Origin: Opitutia bacterium
GTDB lineage: Bacteria > Verrucomicrobiota > Verrucomicrobiia > Opitutales > Opitutaceae
Direction of reading: 5' to 3'
Length of the DNA stretch: 45,400 nt
NCBI GenBank assembly: GCA_025360615.1
Contig: JANYBX010000151.1
Coordinates: 1 to 45,400, forward strand
The position numbers were made by a program, and so were the translations under genes. Below the pieces are notes generated by a model. That model had not been told where the DNA came from. It worked only from the letters and a program-made list of their open reading frames with translations, and did no database searches. The first letter of the stretch is position 1. Each line of letters starts with the position of its first letter. Below are positions 27,301 to 37,078 of this stretch, piece by piece.

Positions 27301-30114
27301 GAATCCCGCATCGAGCTTTTCCCCGGAAACACCCGCCTCGTCGAATTCCCGTGGCGCGACGGCTACTGGGCCCGCGTCAACTTCGAAGCCCTTTCCCTCT
27401 CGGCCGACGCCAGCCGAATGGGGCAACTCAGTCTCACCCCGTCGCGTGCCGCCAACACCATCAACGTCACGCTCGCCCCCACCGCTGCCACCGCGCGCCC
27501 CGGGGATACAGCCAAACTCACCCTCCATACCGCCGACTCCACCGGTCGCCCCATCGCCAGCGAAGTCGCCCTCTCCGTCGCCGACGCCGCCGTCGCTTCG
27601 CTGCTCGACCGCCACTCCCTCACGCCGGCCGATGTTTTTTTCCAACTACCCTATTTACCTTCGAGCATCACCGGCTCCAGCGCCCTCGCCGCGAATCTCG
27701 GCGCAACCGAGCCGTCGGTCACCGCAATCCCGCTCAAACTAAACCTTGAGTCCGACCACATCGTGTTGAGTTCGTTTACCGTGAACACCGAGGGCTCCGT
27801 GACTGGGTATTTAGGGATGGGACCGGAGTTCATTCAATCCATCGCCCCACCCCCCGGCTCCCCCGACTCCTCCCCCCGCGTCCGCAGCCAATTTTCCTAC
27901 ACCGCGCTCTGGCTCCCCGATGCCCACACGGATGCCCGCGGCGAAGCCACCGTCACGTTCACCTACCCCGACAATCTCACCGCCTGGCAAATCGACGCCA
28001 CCGCTCTCGCCGAGGGCCATCGTTTCGGCACCGCCCACGCCACCACGCGCACCACGCTCCCGTTTCAAGCCCGCCTCCGCGCCCCGCGCGCTCTCGTCGC
28101 CGGCGATTCCGCCACGCTCTACGCCGCGCTCGTCAACGCCACCGCCGCCCCGCTCGCCACCCGCGCCGAACTGATCCTCGCTGCCCCCGCGCCGCTCACG
28201 CTCGGCTCGCCGGCCCCGCGCACGCTCTCCGTTCCCGCCACCGGCGAATCCATCCTCGCCTGGCCGCTCCGCGCCACCGCGCCCGGTTCCGCCACGCTCC
28301 GCCTCAGCGCCAACGCCGGCCGCGATGCCTCCGATGCGATGGAGCTCACGCTCCCTCTCCGCGAAGACGGTTTCATGCAACGCGGCGGCGTCACCGGTCG
28401 CGCCGAAAAAATCCCTCTCTCCGTCTCGCTCGACCTCCCCACGCCGCTCGACCCCGCGCGCAGCACCGTGCAGCTCCAAGTTTCCCCTGGCATCATCCCC
28501 GCGCTCGTGGCCGCGCTGCCCTACCTCGTCGATTATCCCTACGGCTGCGTCGAGCAGACCATGAGCCGATTCCTCCCCGCCGCCGTCGTGGCCAAAACAT
28601 TACGCGAACTCAAATTCACCGCCGCCGAAGTCGAGCGCGCCATCCTGCCACCCGGCCGCCCCGCCGCCGGCCTCGCCCACCTCGACGAAGTGATCGCCCA
28701 ATCCCTCGCGCGCCTCGTCGCCGCGCAGCAACGCGACGGCACCTTCGGCTGGTGGCCCGGCGGCGCGGCCGACGCCTACATGACCGGTTACGTGCTGCAC
28801 GGCCTCAACCTCGCCGCCACCGCCGGCCTCCCGCTCCCCGCCGATCTTCACTCCCGCACCCACGAAGCCACCCTCCGTCTCCTCCGCGAAGAAACCACCT
28901 TCACTCCCATCAACCGCACCTGGCTCCTCGCCGCCGCCACCGGTTATCCCACCGCACCCGACGACGCCACTCGCGCCTTGCTCGATAAAATCTTCACCGC
29001 CCTCTATCGCGACCGCGCCCAACTCACGCCGTCCGGCCTCGCGCTCCTCGCCCAAGCCGCCGCCGCCCTCGATCGCCGCGACGAAATTCCCGTCCTCCTC
29101 CGCAATCTCGAAAACGGCGTCGCCCGCGCGCACTCCGTCGAATTCGGCGACACCGCGCAATGGGGCCGCACTTCGGAATATTTCAACGGCCTCGACGGCG
29201 CCGTCGAGACCACCGCCCTCTGCCTGCAAGCTCTCCTCCGCCTCGCGCCCGATCATCCGCTCATCGACCCCGCCGCCGCTTGGCTCCTCCTCAATCGCCA
29301 GAGCAGCCGCTGGAGCAACACTCGCGACACCGCCCACGCCGTCCTCGCGCTCCACGCCTGCGCCCAAGCCCGCGGCGAGACCACCGCCGACGCCACCTAT
29401 ACCCTCACCGTCAACGGCCACGGCCTCGCCTCCGGCCGCTTCGACCGCTCGTCGCTCCTCGCGCCCGACACGTTCACCGTCGATCCCGCGCAACTCCGCC
29501 CCGGCTCAAACCAATTCGAACTCACGCGCACCGCCGGCCGCGCGTCGTGCTACCTCGTCGCCACCACGCAGACTTGGGCGCAGGCGGAAAACGTCCAGCC
29601 CGGCGGAAGTTTCCTAAAAATCTCCCGCGATTTCTCCCGCCTGTTCGAGCAACCTTCCCTCCTCGGCCCGACGCATTTCGTGCCGCAACTTCTCCCGTTC
29701 ACGGGCGCCGCGCTCGTGCGCGACGAACGCCTCGAATGCCGCCTCGTCCTCGAAGCCCAACACGACCTCGACTATGTGATGATCGAGTCCCCCAAGCCCG
29801 CCGGCTGCGAACCGCTCAACCCCCTCAGCGGCTGGGATGCGACGCTCCGCCCGCTCGCCGACGACGCCTCGTCCGATCGCGTAAACGATTCCCGCGGCCG
29901 CGACGAACGCACTCTTTACCGCGAGGAGCGCGACGACCGCAGCGTGTTTTTCCTGCACCACGTCCCGGCCGGCCGCTGGGAGATCCGCTACACCCTGCGC
30001 GCCGCCTTCGCCGGGGATTTTCGCGCGCTCCCTGTTACCAGCGAGGCGATGTATGTCCCCGTCATCGCCGCCCACAGCGAAGCCCGGCGTCTCACGATCA
30101 CGGAGCTTCCGTAG
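24337..30114 (+). CDS. alpha-2-macroglobulin family protein
   Basis: 1925 aa; signal peptide; SDRPLYLPGETARWKLIVR (MG domain), ALWLPDAHTDARGEATVTFTYPDNLTAWQIDATA, thioester motif YGCVEQ (about 28540-28557). Confidence 0.92.
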   Translation: MRLSPRLLLAFASVLLALASSTFASDDATFESRLAAARSLAAENSPALALPVYAEALALAPTPSLRRQCQLEMLAAEFAQAPRYETPPKITAALDELLAPYVKNEIPRDAFWASATEFSATLGARRDPAAALALRLTVATHFGQQPPSPVNTPLFTDAVRALGRQLAADSFHGDQKKIPTTVAASFALLRQAASLPSESRAEFALLLARASARQSHLLQLDSADTARAYEDAVALARNTPIATAALLHRADWLSAQAPFNYDGFDFTAGTDDWRARILAVAPSAAPPISHAAFASLFATIDDALHASNRAAPLDPELDAVAQGLRLRRAKLADPQLLVAVGAAYLPGTRVVIGLSAQHHSTVQLGLYRLDAAQLAEFAQRRRARDDADLLRNLAPLAFWDQSTGIDGPLGRVVTRLSLREPLPPGGYVIVARNSSGQILNDQIHWFLVTQARVVSHLAPDGTLTLHAFDQTDGRPLTPIVGTITQSATHLAFDSASTDRAQLTLPSSLSSQEPLSITGEAAGQPFTLHTDFRPRPHDDQTNWLFHLQSDRPLYLPGETARWKLIVRTHAGGQLGFPAGAKIKLTAKSSGRDATPLGTWEVTLNSFGSAWGDLTLPATLTSTHVNFTIELTPPGTEKISHNLSSFRVDTFRAPEAVLKFTAADPEKIRHALPGGEAELLLEARYFSGEPIAAAPLEISANFQAHWRTSRATQPDASGDETIKLSATTDARGQAHLRLPIPAALPPDYTLTASAHLATAGTAAQTEFTYNFLAAGHDATLTAAEASPTPPSEYYYSSTPSTPSLYAAPGQPIALALTTHDGTRALTPARGEITVLRQTWEEIWRAPDGALLTGPALRARQLEARIWPPLVPPLSPAWEKLHAAYRSEKISAEPLATDSTGRARFNTAALPTGYYHVLYRSGGEAADEPLARLDLYVADTSTEWLAVEPPKTPLIIPCSTSPLPGQPLRALVISPLGSRRTLLRVSGETTGESRIELFPGNTRLVEFPWRDGYWARVNFEALSLSADASRMGQLSLTPSRAANTINVTLAPTAATARPGDTAKLTLHTADSTGRPIASEVALSVADAAVASLLDRHSLTPADVFFQLPYLPSSITGSSALAANLGATEPSVTAIPLKLNLESDHIVLSSFTVNTEGSVTGYLGMGPEFIQSIAPPPGSPDSSPRVRSQFSYTALWLPDAHTDARGEATVTFTYPDNLTAWQIDATALAEGHRFGTAHATTRTTLPFQARLRAPRALVAGDSATLYAALVNATAAPLATRAELILAAPAPLTLGSPAPRTLSVPATGESILAWPLRATAPGSATLRLSANAGRDASDAMELTLPLREDGFMQRGGVTGRAEKIPLSVSLDLPTPLDPARSTVQLQVSPGIIPALVAALPYLVDYPYGCVEQTMSRFLPAAVVAKTLRELKFTAAEVERAILPPGRPAAGLAHLDEVIAQSLARLVAAQQRDGTFGWWPGGAADAYMTGYVLHGLNLAATAGLPLPADLHSRTHEATLRLLREETTFTPINRTWLLAAATGYPTAPDDATRALLDKIFTALYRDRAQLTPSGLALLAQAAAALDRRDEIPVLLRNLENGVARAHSVEFGDTAQWGRTSEYFNGLDGAVETTALCLQALLRLAPDHPLIDPAAAWLLLNRQSSRWSNTRDTAHAVLALHACAQARGETTADATYTLTVNGHGLASGRFDRSSLLAPDTFTVDPAQLRPGSNQFELTRTAGRASCYLVATTQTWAQAENVQPGGSFLKISRDFSRLFEQPSLLGPTHFVPQLLPFTGAALVRDERLECRLVLEAQHDLDYVMIESPKPAGCEPLNPLSGWDATLRPLADDASSDRVNDSRGRDERTLYREERDDRSVFFLHHVPAGRWEIRYTLRAAFAGDFRALPVTSEAMYVPVIAAHSEARRLTITELP

Positions 30115-30284
30115 GGCGTATCTTGGAAATCCCCGGAGGGGATGACCGCTCAGAGGATTCCTCCACGGGCAAATCCGGCACCTGGGGCTGTGACCCAGCC
30201 GATTTTTGCTGGGGAGAAATCGCCCGCGATCAGCGGGCTCCCTGACCTCGACGCGCCGGCGATCAGCCGAAGCGGCCGATCCCA

Positions 30285-30306
30285 GATTTTCCCCATCGGG
30301 AAAATC
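30285..30306. terminator. perfect hairpin between convergent genes, possible bidirectional terminator
   Basis: GATTTTCCC-catc-GGGAAAATC, 9-bp perfect stem between stops at 30114 (+) and 30368 (-). Confidence 0.45.
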
Positions 30307-30367
30307 CGATCAGCGGTTCCCGTGAAGCGACCGACGAATTTTATTTTTCCCGCACGGCGACTTCGCT

Positions 30368-31792
30368 TCAGGCCGGGACGTTGCCGTCGGCCGCGCGGCG
30401 CGCTTTCAAATCGACGCCAATCTGCGTCATCTTCGCTTCGTTCAGCGGATAAAAAATCACGAGGATGAGCGTCGCGAGGATCCCGAAGACAGCCGGGTAA
30501 ATGCTCATCAACTTGACCAGGCCCTGAAGCATTTCCGGGGTCTGGGCTTGATTGGCGACGAAACCAACCGAGTTGAGCATGAGCAGCGAAATCGCGCCGC
30601 CCCAACCCCAGCCAAATTTCTGCGCGAAAATCGAGGCCGAGAAGACCAGGCCGGTGGCGCGGCGGCCGGTCTTCCATTCGGCGTAGTCGGCCGTGTCAGC
30701 ATACATGGCCGCCATGAGGGCACTGAGGGGCCCGCCGGAGATCGAGCCCAGTGCGTTGATGCCCAGGATCAGCCAGACTTGGTCGGGCTTCAGAAAATAG
30801 AACGACGCGGTTGAGCCGATGGCGACGGCGAACAACAGCACGAAAGTCGGCTTGCCGCCGAGCCGGCGAACGATGAAGGGAACAAAAAACGCGCCGACCA
30901 GCGAGAGCGCCTGATTGCTGGTCTTGAAGACGGAAACGAGGCCTTCCCAGTCCCACGTCCGTCCCAGAAGGGTCTGGGTACCGATGTAATACTTAAAGTA
31001 GTACGTCTCCACGCTGCCCCGCAGCGAGCAGAAGAAGATAAAGGTAATCGTCGTGGCGAGGAGGATCCACCACGGACGATTGGTGCAGAGATCGCTGAGG
31101 TCACGGACCACGGAGGTCTGCTGCGACCGGGGGGGCTGGACCCGTTCCTTGGTGTTAAAGAACACGATCAGGAAAGAAATGATCGAAATGATACCGACGA
31201 TGACAAAGGACCAAAACCACCCCTGGCCAGGCGTGGTGGCGTTCAGCCAGCCACCTACCTTGGTCGATTTCATCAGGCACGCGGTGATCACGATGCCGCC
31301 GCCGAATGCGCCGATGAATTTGTAAGAGGAAAGCGTGGCCCGTTCCGCGGTGTTTGGTGTGAGCACGCCGAGCATCGCGGTGTAGGGGATGTTGATCGTG
31401 GTGTAGACCAGCATCAGGGCGTTGTAGGTGATGTAGGCCCAGGTCAGCTTCGCCTTCGCATCGAAGTCCGGAACGAAAAAAGTCAGGATGCCGAAGATGG
31501 CCATCGGAATGCAGGTGAAGAGCAGGTAAGGCCGGAACTTGCCCCAGCGAGACTTCGTGCGGTCCCCCAGCATGCCGATGATGATGTCGAAGATGGCATC
31601 AAAGGAGCGGCTCACTCCCTGCAGGGTGCCGGCGGCGGCTGCGGTGATCCCGAGAACGTCCGTGTAGAAAATGGGCAGGAAATCGGAGATCGATTTCCAG
31701 TAGAGGCAGGAGGCGAAGTCGCCGAAGCCGTAGGAAATTTTTTCGCGGACGCTCAGCTTTTCCGAGGCGGGATCGACAGGAGGAGTGATCAT
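30368..31792 (-). CDS. GPH/MFS family sugar:cation symporter
   Basis: 474 aa; REKISYGFGDFASCLYW, FDIIIGMLGDRTKSRWGKFRPYLL; about 12 hydrophobic helices. Confidence 0.9.
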   Translation of the reverse strand: MITPPVDPASEKLSVREKISYGFGDFASCLYWKSISDFLPIFYTDVLGITAAAAGTLQGVSRSFDAIFDIIIGMLGDRTKSRWGKFRPYLLFTCIPMAIFGILTFFVPDFDAKAKLTWAYITYNALMLVYTTINIPYTAMLGVLTPNTAERATLSSYKFIGAFGGGIVITACLMKSTKVGGWLNATTPGQGWFWSFVIVGIISIISFLIVFFNTKERVQPPRSQQTSVVRDLSDLCTNRPWWILLATTITFIFFCSLRGSVETYYFKYYIGTQTLLGRTWDWEGLVSVFKTSNQALSLVGAFFVPFIVRRLGGKPTFVLLFAVAIGSTASFYFLKPDQVWLILGINALGSISGGPLSALMAAMYADTADYAEWKTGRRATGLVFSASIFAQKFGWGWGGAISLLMLNSVGFVANQAQTPEMLQGLVKLMSIYPAVFGILATLILVIFYPLNEAKMTQIGVDLKARRAADGNVPA

Positions 31793-31825
31793 GGGGTTTG
31801 GGGTAATGAAATGGTTCGTCGCCGC

Positions 31826-33289
31826 TCACACTTTTCCGCGCCGCGCCTCGAGCTGCGTGCGGATGTCGGCCATTTTTTTCTGGGTGAGCGGAAAGCGCCA
31901 CAGAAATAGCGCCGCGAGCGCGACGCCGCAGATCGGAACGCCCGCCAGCATCGCGCGAATCCAGAAGATCGTCTCGGGCGACTGCAGCGGTTTCGCGGCG
32001 GAAAAACCCGTGAGCGCGAGCACCTGGCCGGAGAGAAAATAGCCCAGCGCACTGCCGGCTTTGTTCATCCAGGAGCCACAGGCGGAGAAGGCGCCTTCGC
32101 GGCGTTTGCCGGTGTTCAACTCGTCGTAGTCCATGATGTCGGCGCCGATCGTCTGATCCATCATGTAGTAGCTCGCGGCGACGAACGCCATCGAGCCGGA
32201 CGAGAGCACTTGCAGCCACGGGGTCGACGGCGTGTAGAGAAACCACGTGGCGCCATACGCCACCACGCCGATGGCGCAGGCGAGCAGCATGGCGGGGCGT
32301 TTGCCGATGCGCCGCGCGATGAAGGCGAGCACCGGCACGCCGAGAAATCCGCCGATCATCCACGCCGCGCCCATCACCCCGTTCCAATTGTTGGCGGACT
32401 TCGTGTCGCCGCCCGCGACGTAATAAACCGTGGCGTAGTAGCCGAGCGAGCCGACCATGCTCGACCCGAGGGAGAAGCAGAGACCCGCGAGCATTTTCAG
32501 GCGAAACGGCCCACACTGCATCGTCTCGTAGATCGACTCACGGAGTTTTACTTTCTCCGCTTGGCGCGCGGCGACGCCGGCGTAGTAGCGCTCCTTGACG
32601 TTGATAAAAACGAGCACGGCACCGATCAGCATCAAAACGCCGAGGATGCCACAATACACCTGCACGCCGAGGAGAACGTTCTGTTTCCCCGTGGCGGCGT
32701 TGTAGAAAAACGCGAGGTTCGTGAAGGGCAGGCCGACGAAGAACGCGACCTCGAAAACTTTTTGGATCACGCTCTTCACCGCCATCACGCTGGTGCGCTC
32801 GTGGTAGTCGGGCGTGAGTTCGTTGCCCAGGCTCTGGTAGGGCATGTTGAAGCAGCTGACGAACGGGATGTAGAGGAGGCTCGAGCCGAGCATCCACCAG
32901 AAATAGTTGGAGACGTTCAGCGTCGCGCCCCACCCGGGCGTGACGAGAAAGAGCAGCGGCAAACCGACGCCGGCCAACAATCCGCCCACGAGAATAAACG
33001 GCCGGCGCCGGCCGAGGCGCGAGCGGGCGTTGTCTGACAGCCAGCCGAAAAGCGGATCGGAGATGGCGTCCACGATGCGGATCAACATCAGCGCCAGGCC
33101 CACGAGCTGCGGCGACAGGCCGAGGAAAATGTTGAAGACCGGATAGGCGAGGTTCGGGTAGAGCCAGTGGCCCCACATGTCCACGGAGCCGCCCATGCCG
33201 TAGGAAATTTTCGTGCGCATCGGCACGCGATCCTCCGGCGCGGTCGTCGCCCCGCGATTCGTCGCGGCCTGGGAGTCGGGGTCGGCCAA
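31826..33289 (-). CDS. GPH/MFS family sugar:cation symporter (second copy)
   Basis: 487 aa, TTG start (ATG at MRTKISYGMGGS possible); RIVDAISDPLFGWLSDNARSRLGRRRPFILVGG. Confidence 0.88.
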   Translation of the reverse strand: MADPDSQAATNRGATTAPEDRVPMRTKISYGMGGSVDMWGHWLYPNLAYPVFNIFLGLSPQLVGLALMLIRIVDAISDPLFGWLSDNARSRLGRRRPFILVGGLLAGVGLPLLFLVTPGWGATLNVSNYFWWMLGSSLLYIPFVSCFNMPYQSLGNELTPDYHERTSVMAVKSVIQKVFEVAFFVGLPFTNLAFFYNAATGKQNVLLGVQVYCGILGVLMLIGAVLVFINVKERYYAGVAARQAEKVKLRESIYETMQCGPFRLKMLAGLCFSLGSSMVGSLGYYATVYYVAGGDTKSANNWNGVMGAAWMIGGFLGVPVLAFIARRIGKRPAMLLACAIGVVAYGATWFLYTPSTPWLQVLSSGSMAFVAASYYMMDQTIGADIMDYDELNTGKRREGAFSACGSWMNKAGSALGYFLSGQVLALTGFSAAKPLQSPETIFWIRAMLAGVPICGVALAALFLWRFPLTQKKMADIRTQLEARRGKV

Positions 33290-33298
33290 GGGGAAACC

Positions 33299-35770
33299 TC
33301 AGTAGGTGTCGGCCAGCGAGCGATGCGTGAGCGCGCGACGGAGGCCGGCGAGGGTCTGCGGCTGCGTGAATTCCACGTCCACGCTCTTGGGCTCGCCGGG
33401 AAAGAGTTCGAAGTAGTTGTCGCCGCTGCGAAACGCGATGCCGGCAAAATCGAAGGCGAACCGGTGTTGAAACGCGCTCGAGGTGAACGCGAGCGTGGCG
33501 TGCGTGGGGTCGGCGAGACGGATGTCCACCCCGGTCCGCGCCTGGGTGAGCGCGACGAAGCGCGGCGGCGCGAGAAAGACCGAATCCTCGCTCACGCAGC
33601 GGCCGTCGAGATCGAGCGCGATGCGCAGGATGAGATTTTCCGCGCCGTACTGCGCGAGCAGCGGGGCGAGCTTCAGTGTTTTCTGCTTCACGCTCTCGCC
33701 GTAGCGGAGCGGGACGGCTTTCCGCCCCGTCAGCAGCAGGCGGCCGCCGGCATGGAAAAGATCCCACTCCAACAGCCCGCGCGCCTTCGCCGGCCGGTCA
33801 TACACGGTGTAGAGGTGAACGTCGCCGACGGTCGAGCGCCGGTAGTTGCCGGTGATCGTCGTCTCATCGCCGGGCACGTGAGCCGACACCAGCGCCGGCG
33901 CGAAAAACCGCCGTGCCACGTGGTGCAGCGCGCGCCAGCGGCCGGTGAACTCGATCGAGCTCCACGAAGCGACGGGCCAGCAGTCGTTGAGCTGCCAGTA
34001 GAGCGCGCCCATGCAGTGCGGCATCAGCCGCCGGTAGTGCTCCACGCCCGTCTGCATGCAGTAGGCTTGGTTGAGCTGCGACAGATAGATCAGGTCGTCC
34101 TGCGATTTCGGGAAACGGTAGCGGCGCGACACGTAGTCGAGAATCACCTGGTTGCCACCGCGGTTTTTCTGATGGTTCTCCATCGAGGCGCCGAAGACGT
34201 TGGCATCCTCGGGCGGGCAAAACGTCGCCTGCGTTTCGGGTGAGCTGTAGCTCTGCATCCCGAATTCGGAGCAAAAGCGGAAACGCCACTTCTCGTAATC
34301 CTTCACCGGATTGCGGCGGTGCCAGACATCCCAGAAATGCGTGTCGCCGCGCTTTTCCCCGGCCTCGTGGGTGTTGATGCCATCGCCGCGATATTGGGAC
34401 GACGGCCAGTAGTCGGTGACGCCGTCGCACGCGGCCACGACCTTCGGGAGCAGGCGGTGAAAAAGCGCGTCGTAGTTTGCCCGCAGGCGCGGCTGCTTCA
34501 AAAGCTCCTCGTTGAGCTGCTCGATCTCGTTGTTGCCGCACCAGAGCGCGAGGCACGCGCGATGCCGCAGGCGAAGCACCTGCTGCTCGGCCTCCACTTG
34601 CACGCCCTTGAGAAACGCGCGGTCCCCCGGGTAAATGGCGCAGGCGAACATAAAATCCTGCCACACGAGCAGGCCGAGTTCATCGCAGAGATCATAGAAA
34701 TCTTCGCTCTCATAGATGCCGCCGCCCCAGACGCGGAGCATGTTCATGTTGGCCTCGGCGGCGCTGCGCAGGTCGCGCGCGTAGTGCTCGCGCGTGAGCC
34801 CGGCGACGAAGCTGTGCGCGGGAATCCAGTTGGCGCCTTTCGCGAAAATCGCGCGGCCGTTGACGACGAATTGAAATGTTTCCCCCGCGGCATCGGCGTG
34901 ACGGTCGAGCGACACGGTGCGGAGGCCGAGGCGGCGGATCCAGTGGCCGAGCACGCTGCCGTCGGTTCGGAGCACTTCGATTTCGAGCGTGTAGAGCGGC
35001 TGCGCGCCGTGGCCGTTGGGCCACCACAATTGCGGGTGCTCGACGACGATGCTGGTGCCCGTGCCTTCGGCGATGACCACGCTGTCGAGGGAAAGCCGGT
35101 AGCGGCACGATACGCTGGAATCGCGGCGGAGCAGCTGGGGCGCGAACCGGAGCGCGACGCGGCCGCCGGCATCGTGCCGCTGCGTCACGCGCACGTTTTC
35201 GAGGCGGTTGCCACTCCAGGTTTCGAGGCGGAGATCGCGCCAGATGCCGGCGGTAACAAAGCGCGGACCCCAGTCCCATCCGAACTGACACGGCTGCTTG
35301 CGAATCACCTGGGAGCGGCCGACGGGGTCGTTGAACTCCAGCGGGCGGTGCCCCGGGCGGTGAGTGCGGATGTAGTTCATCGCGCTGCCGAAGCGGATGG
35401 TGAGTTCGTTCGCGCCGGCCACGAGGTGCGCCTTGATCGGCCAGCGGTGGCTGACGAACATGTTTTCAGTGCGCGCGATTTCACGGCCGTTGAGCCGCAC
35501 GGTGGCGACGGTGTCGAGGCCGTCTGCCACGAGGTCGATGGTTTCATCACCGAGCAGTTCCTTCGGCACCGTGAAGCTGGCGCGATATTCCCAGTCACGC
35601 TCCTCGATCCACTGGAGGCCGGTCTCGTTCGTGCCCCAGAATGGATCGGGGATTTTCTGAACGCGCAGCAGGTCGGCGTGGACGCAGCCCGGGACGACAG
35701 CGGGCAGCCACGTTTGCCCCGAGCAATCGCGAAAGGTCCAGTCGGCGTGAGCGAGGGAAAGAATGGCCAT
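33299..35770 (-). CDS. beta-mannosidase, glycoside hydrolase family 2
   Basis: 823 aa; VPGCVHADLLRVQKIPDPFWGTNE, KQPCQFGWDWGPRFVTAGIWRDLRLE, MNMLRVWGGGIYESEDFYDLCDELGLLVWQDFMFACAIYP, ALWCGNNEIEQ, RFCSEFGMQS. Confidence 0.95.
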   Translation of the reverse strand: MAILSLAHADWTFRDCSGQTWLPAVVPGCVHADLLRVQKIPDPFWGTNETGLQWIEERDWEYRASFTVPKELLGDETIDLVADGLDTVATVRLNGREIARTENMFVSHRWPIKAHLVAGANELTIRFGSAMNYIRTHRPGHRPLEFNDPVGRSQVIRKQPCQFGWDWGPRFVTAGIWRDLRLETWSGNRLENVRVTQRHDAGGRVALRFAPQLLRRDSSVSCRYRLSLDSVVIAEGTGTSIVVEHPQLWWPNGHGAQPLYTLEIEVLRTDGSVLGHWIRRLGLRTVSLDRHADAAGETFQFVVNGRAIFAKGANWIPAHSFVAGLTREHYARDLRSAAEANMNMLRVWGGGIYESEDFYDLCDELGLLVWQDFMFACAIYPGDRAFLKGVQVEAEQQVLRLRHRACLALWCGNNEIEQLNEELLKQPRLRANYDALFHRLLPKVVAACDGVTDYWPSSQYRGDGINTHEAGEKRGDTHFWDVWHRRNPVKDYEKWRFRFCSEFGMQSYSSPETQATFCPPEDANVFGASMENHQKNRGGNQVILDYVSRRYRFPKSQDDLIYLSQLNQAYCMQTGVEHYRRLMPHCMGALYWQLNDCWPVASWSSIEFTGRWRALHHVARRFFAPALVSAHVPGDETTITGNYRRSTVGDVHLYTVYDRPAKARGLLEWDLFHAGGRLLLTGRKAVPLRYGESVKQKTLKLAPLLAQYGAENLILRIALDLDGRCVSEDSVFLAPPRFVALTQARTGVDIRLADPTHATLAFTSSAFQHRFAFDFAGIAFRSGDNYFELFPGEPKSVDVEFTQPQTLAGLRRALTHRSLADTY

Positions 35771-35800
35771 GAAGAATGAGTCAGTGTTTCCGGAGGGCTG

Positions 35801-36784
35801 TTAAAGGGAGTTCGATTTCACGAACTCCACAATCTCGTCCGCCTGACAAAAACACAGCGCCGTCACCGTGTCGGCCGCGCCGTAGTAAATCGCGATCCGG
35901 CCGGTGGCGGCATCGCAGAGACAGCCGACAGGAAAGCATACTCCAGGCACGAAGCCCGCGACTTCGTAAGGTGCCTCGGGGCAGAGCAGCGCCTCCTTGC
36001 AGCGCGCGATCACTTTCCACGGTTGCTCGAGGTCGAGCAGCATCGCGCTCATCGAGTAGACGAAGCCGTTGCAGGTGGTCGTCACGGCGTGATAAAATAA
36101 CAGCCAGCCCTCGCTCGTCTCGATGGGCGACGGTCCCGCGCCGATCTTCGTGCCCTGAAACCAGGGCCAGCCGCGGCCGGCGATGTGCCGGTGCTTGCCC
36201 CAATACGTGAGGTCCGGGCTCTCGCTCACAAAAATATCGCCGAACGGCGTGTGGCCCGTGTCGGAGGGGCGGCTGAGCATCAGGAATTTTCCGCCGAAGC
36301 GGCGCGGGAAAAACACGCCATTCCGGTTGTAAGGGAGAAACGCGTTCTCGAGCTGCTCGAAATGCACGAAGTTCGTCGTGCGGGCGACACCGATGGTCGG
36401 CCCATGATAGCCGTTGCACCATGTCACATAATACACGCCCTCAATCAGCGTGACGCGTGGATCGTAGGCGTATTCGTGCTTCGCGACCTCGGGATCATCG
36501 CAGGTGAAACTGATGGGCTTCGGCTCGAACTCGAACTTGTAACCATCCAGGCTGCGGCCGACATGGAGGTGCGGCATGCGGTCCATGCCCTCGGTGCGAA
36601 ACACGCCGATGAAGCCCTTTTGCCACGGCACCACCGCGCTGTTATAAATGCCCGTGACGCGCGGCAGCGGACGCCGGGCGATGATGGGATTCGCATCGTA
36701 GCGCCAGATGATGTCCGGGTTGCCCGCGGGTTTGGGCTGCCAGGGGAGGTTGGGAATCGCGGGACCGACGATCGAAAGTTTCAT
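35801..36784 (-). CDS. GH130 family glycosidase/phosphorylase (mannoside-type)
   Basis: 327 aa; VTGIYNSAVVPWQKGFIGVFR, YDPRVTLIEGVYYVTWC, TKIGAGPSPIETSEGWLLFYHAV. Confidence 0.88.
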   Translation of the reverse strand: MKLSIVGPAIPNLPWQPKPAGNPDIIWRYDANPIIARRPLPRVTGIYNSAVVPWQKGFIGVFRTEGMDRMPHLHVGRSLDGYKFEFEPKPISFTCDDPEVAKHEYAYDPRVTLIEGVYYVTWCNGYHGPTIGVARTTNFVHFEQLENAFLPYNRNGVFFPRRFGGKFLMLSRPSDTGHTPFGDIFVSESPDLTYWGKHRHIAGRGWPWFQGTKIGAGPSPIETSEGWLLFYHAVTTTCNGFVYSMSAMLLDLEQPWKVIARCKEALLCPEAPYEVAGFVPGVCFPVGCLCDAATGRIAIYYGAADTVTALCFCQADEIVEFVKSNSL

Positions 36785-36895
36785 GAATTGGGACGGGGAA
36801 ACCGCACCGTCCGGGGCGAAGAACCCCAGCAGGTTCGGGGCCGAGAGCAGGCGAGGAATGCGAGGGGATGCTACGCCAACGGCGGGAAAATGTTA

Positions 36896-36924
36896 ATGAG
36901 ATCCCTTGTCCGAGACTTGAGAAG
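36896..36924 (-). promoter_or_regulatory. conserved 29-bp motif, copy 1 (upstream of GH130 operon)
   Basis: Minus strand CTTCTCAAGTCTCGGACAAGGGATCTCAT; 22 nt before TAGCAT (36873-36868). Confidence 0.75.
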
Positions 36925-36972
36925 CGCCCGTGAAATAAGCCGTGAAACGACCGCGCGCCCGAGTTTGAAAGC

Positions 36973-36996
36973 AGGGCGGGTCAAAGACCGCGCCCT
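36973..36996. repeat. REP-like hairpin
   Basis: AGGGCGGGTC-aaa-GACCGCGCCCT preceded by gaaagc, same lead-in as the hairpin after hflX. Confidence 0.45.
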
Positions 36997-37078
36997 CCTC
37001 CAGAGCGCGCTGGCGCGAGCGAGTTCGCGACCTATAACGGCAGGGAAACACGGAGCGAATCATCGCGCCGGCCATTCG

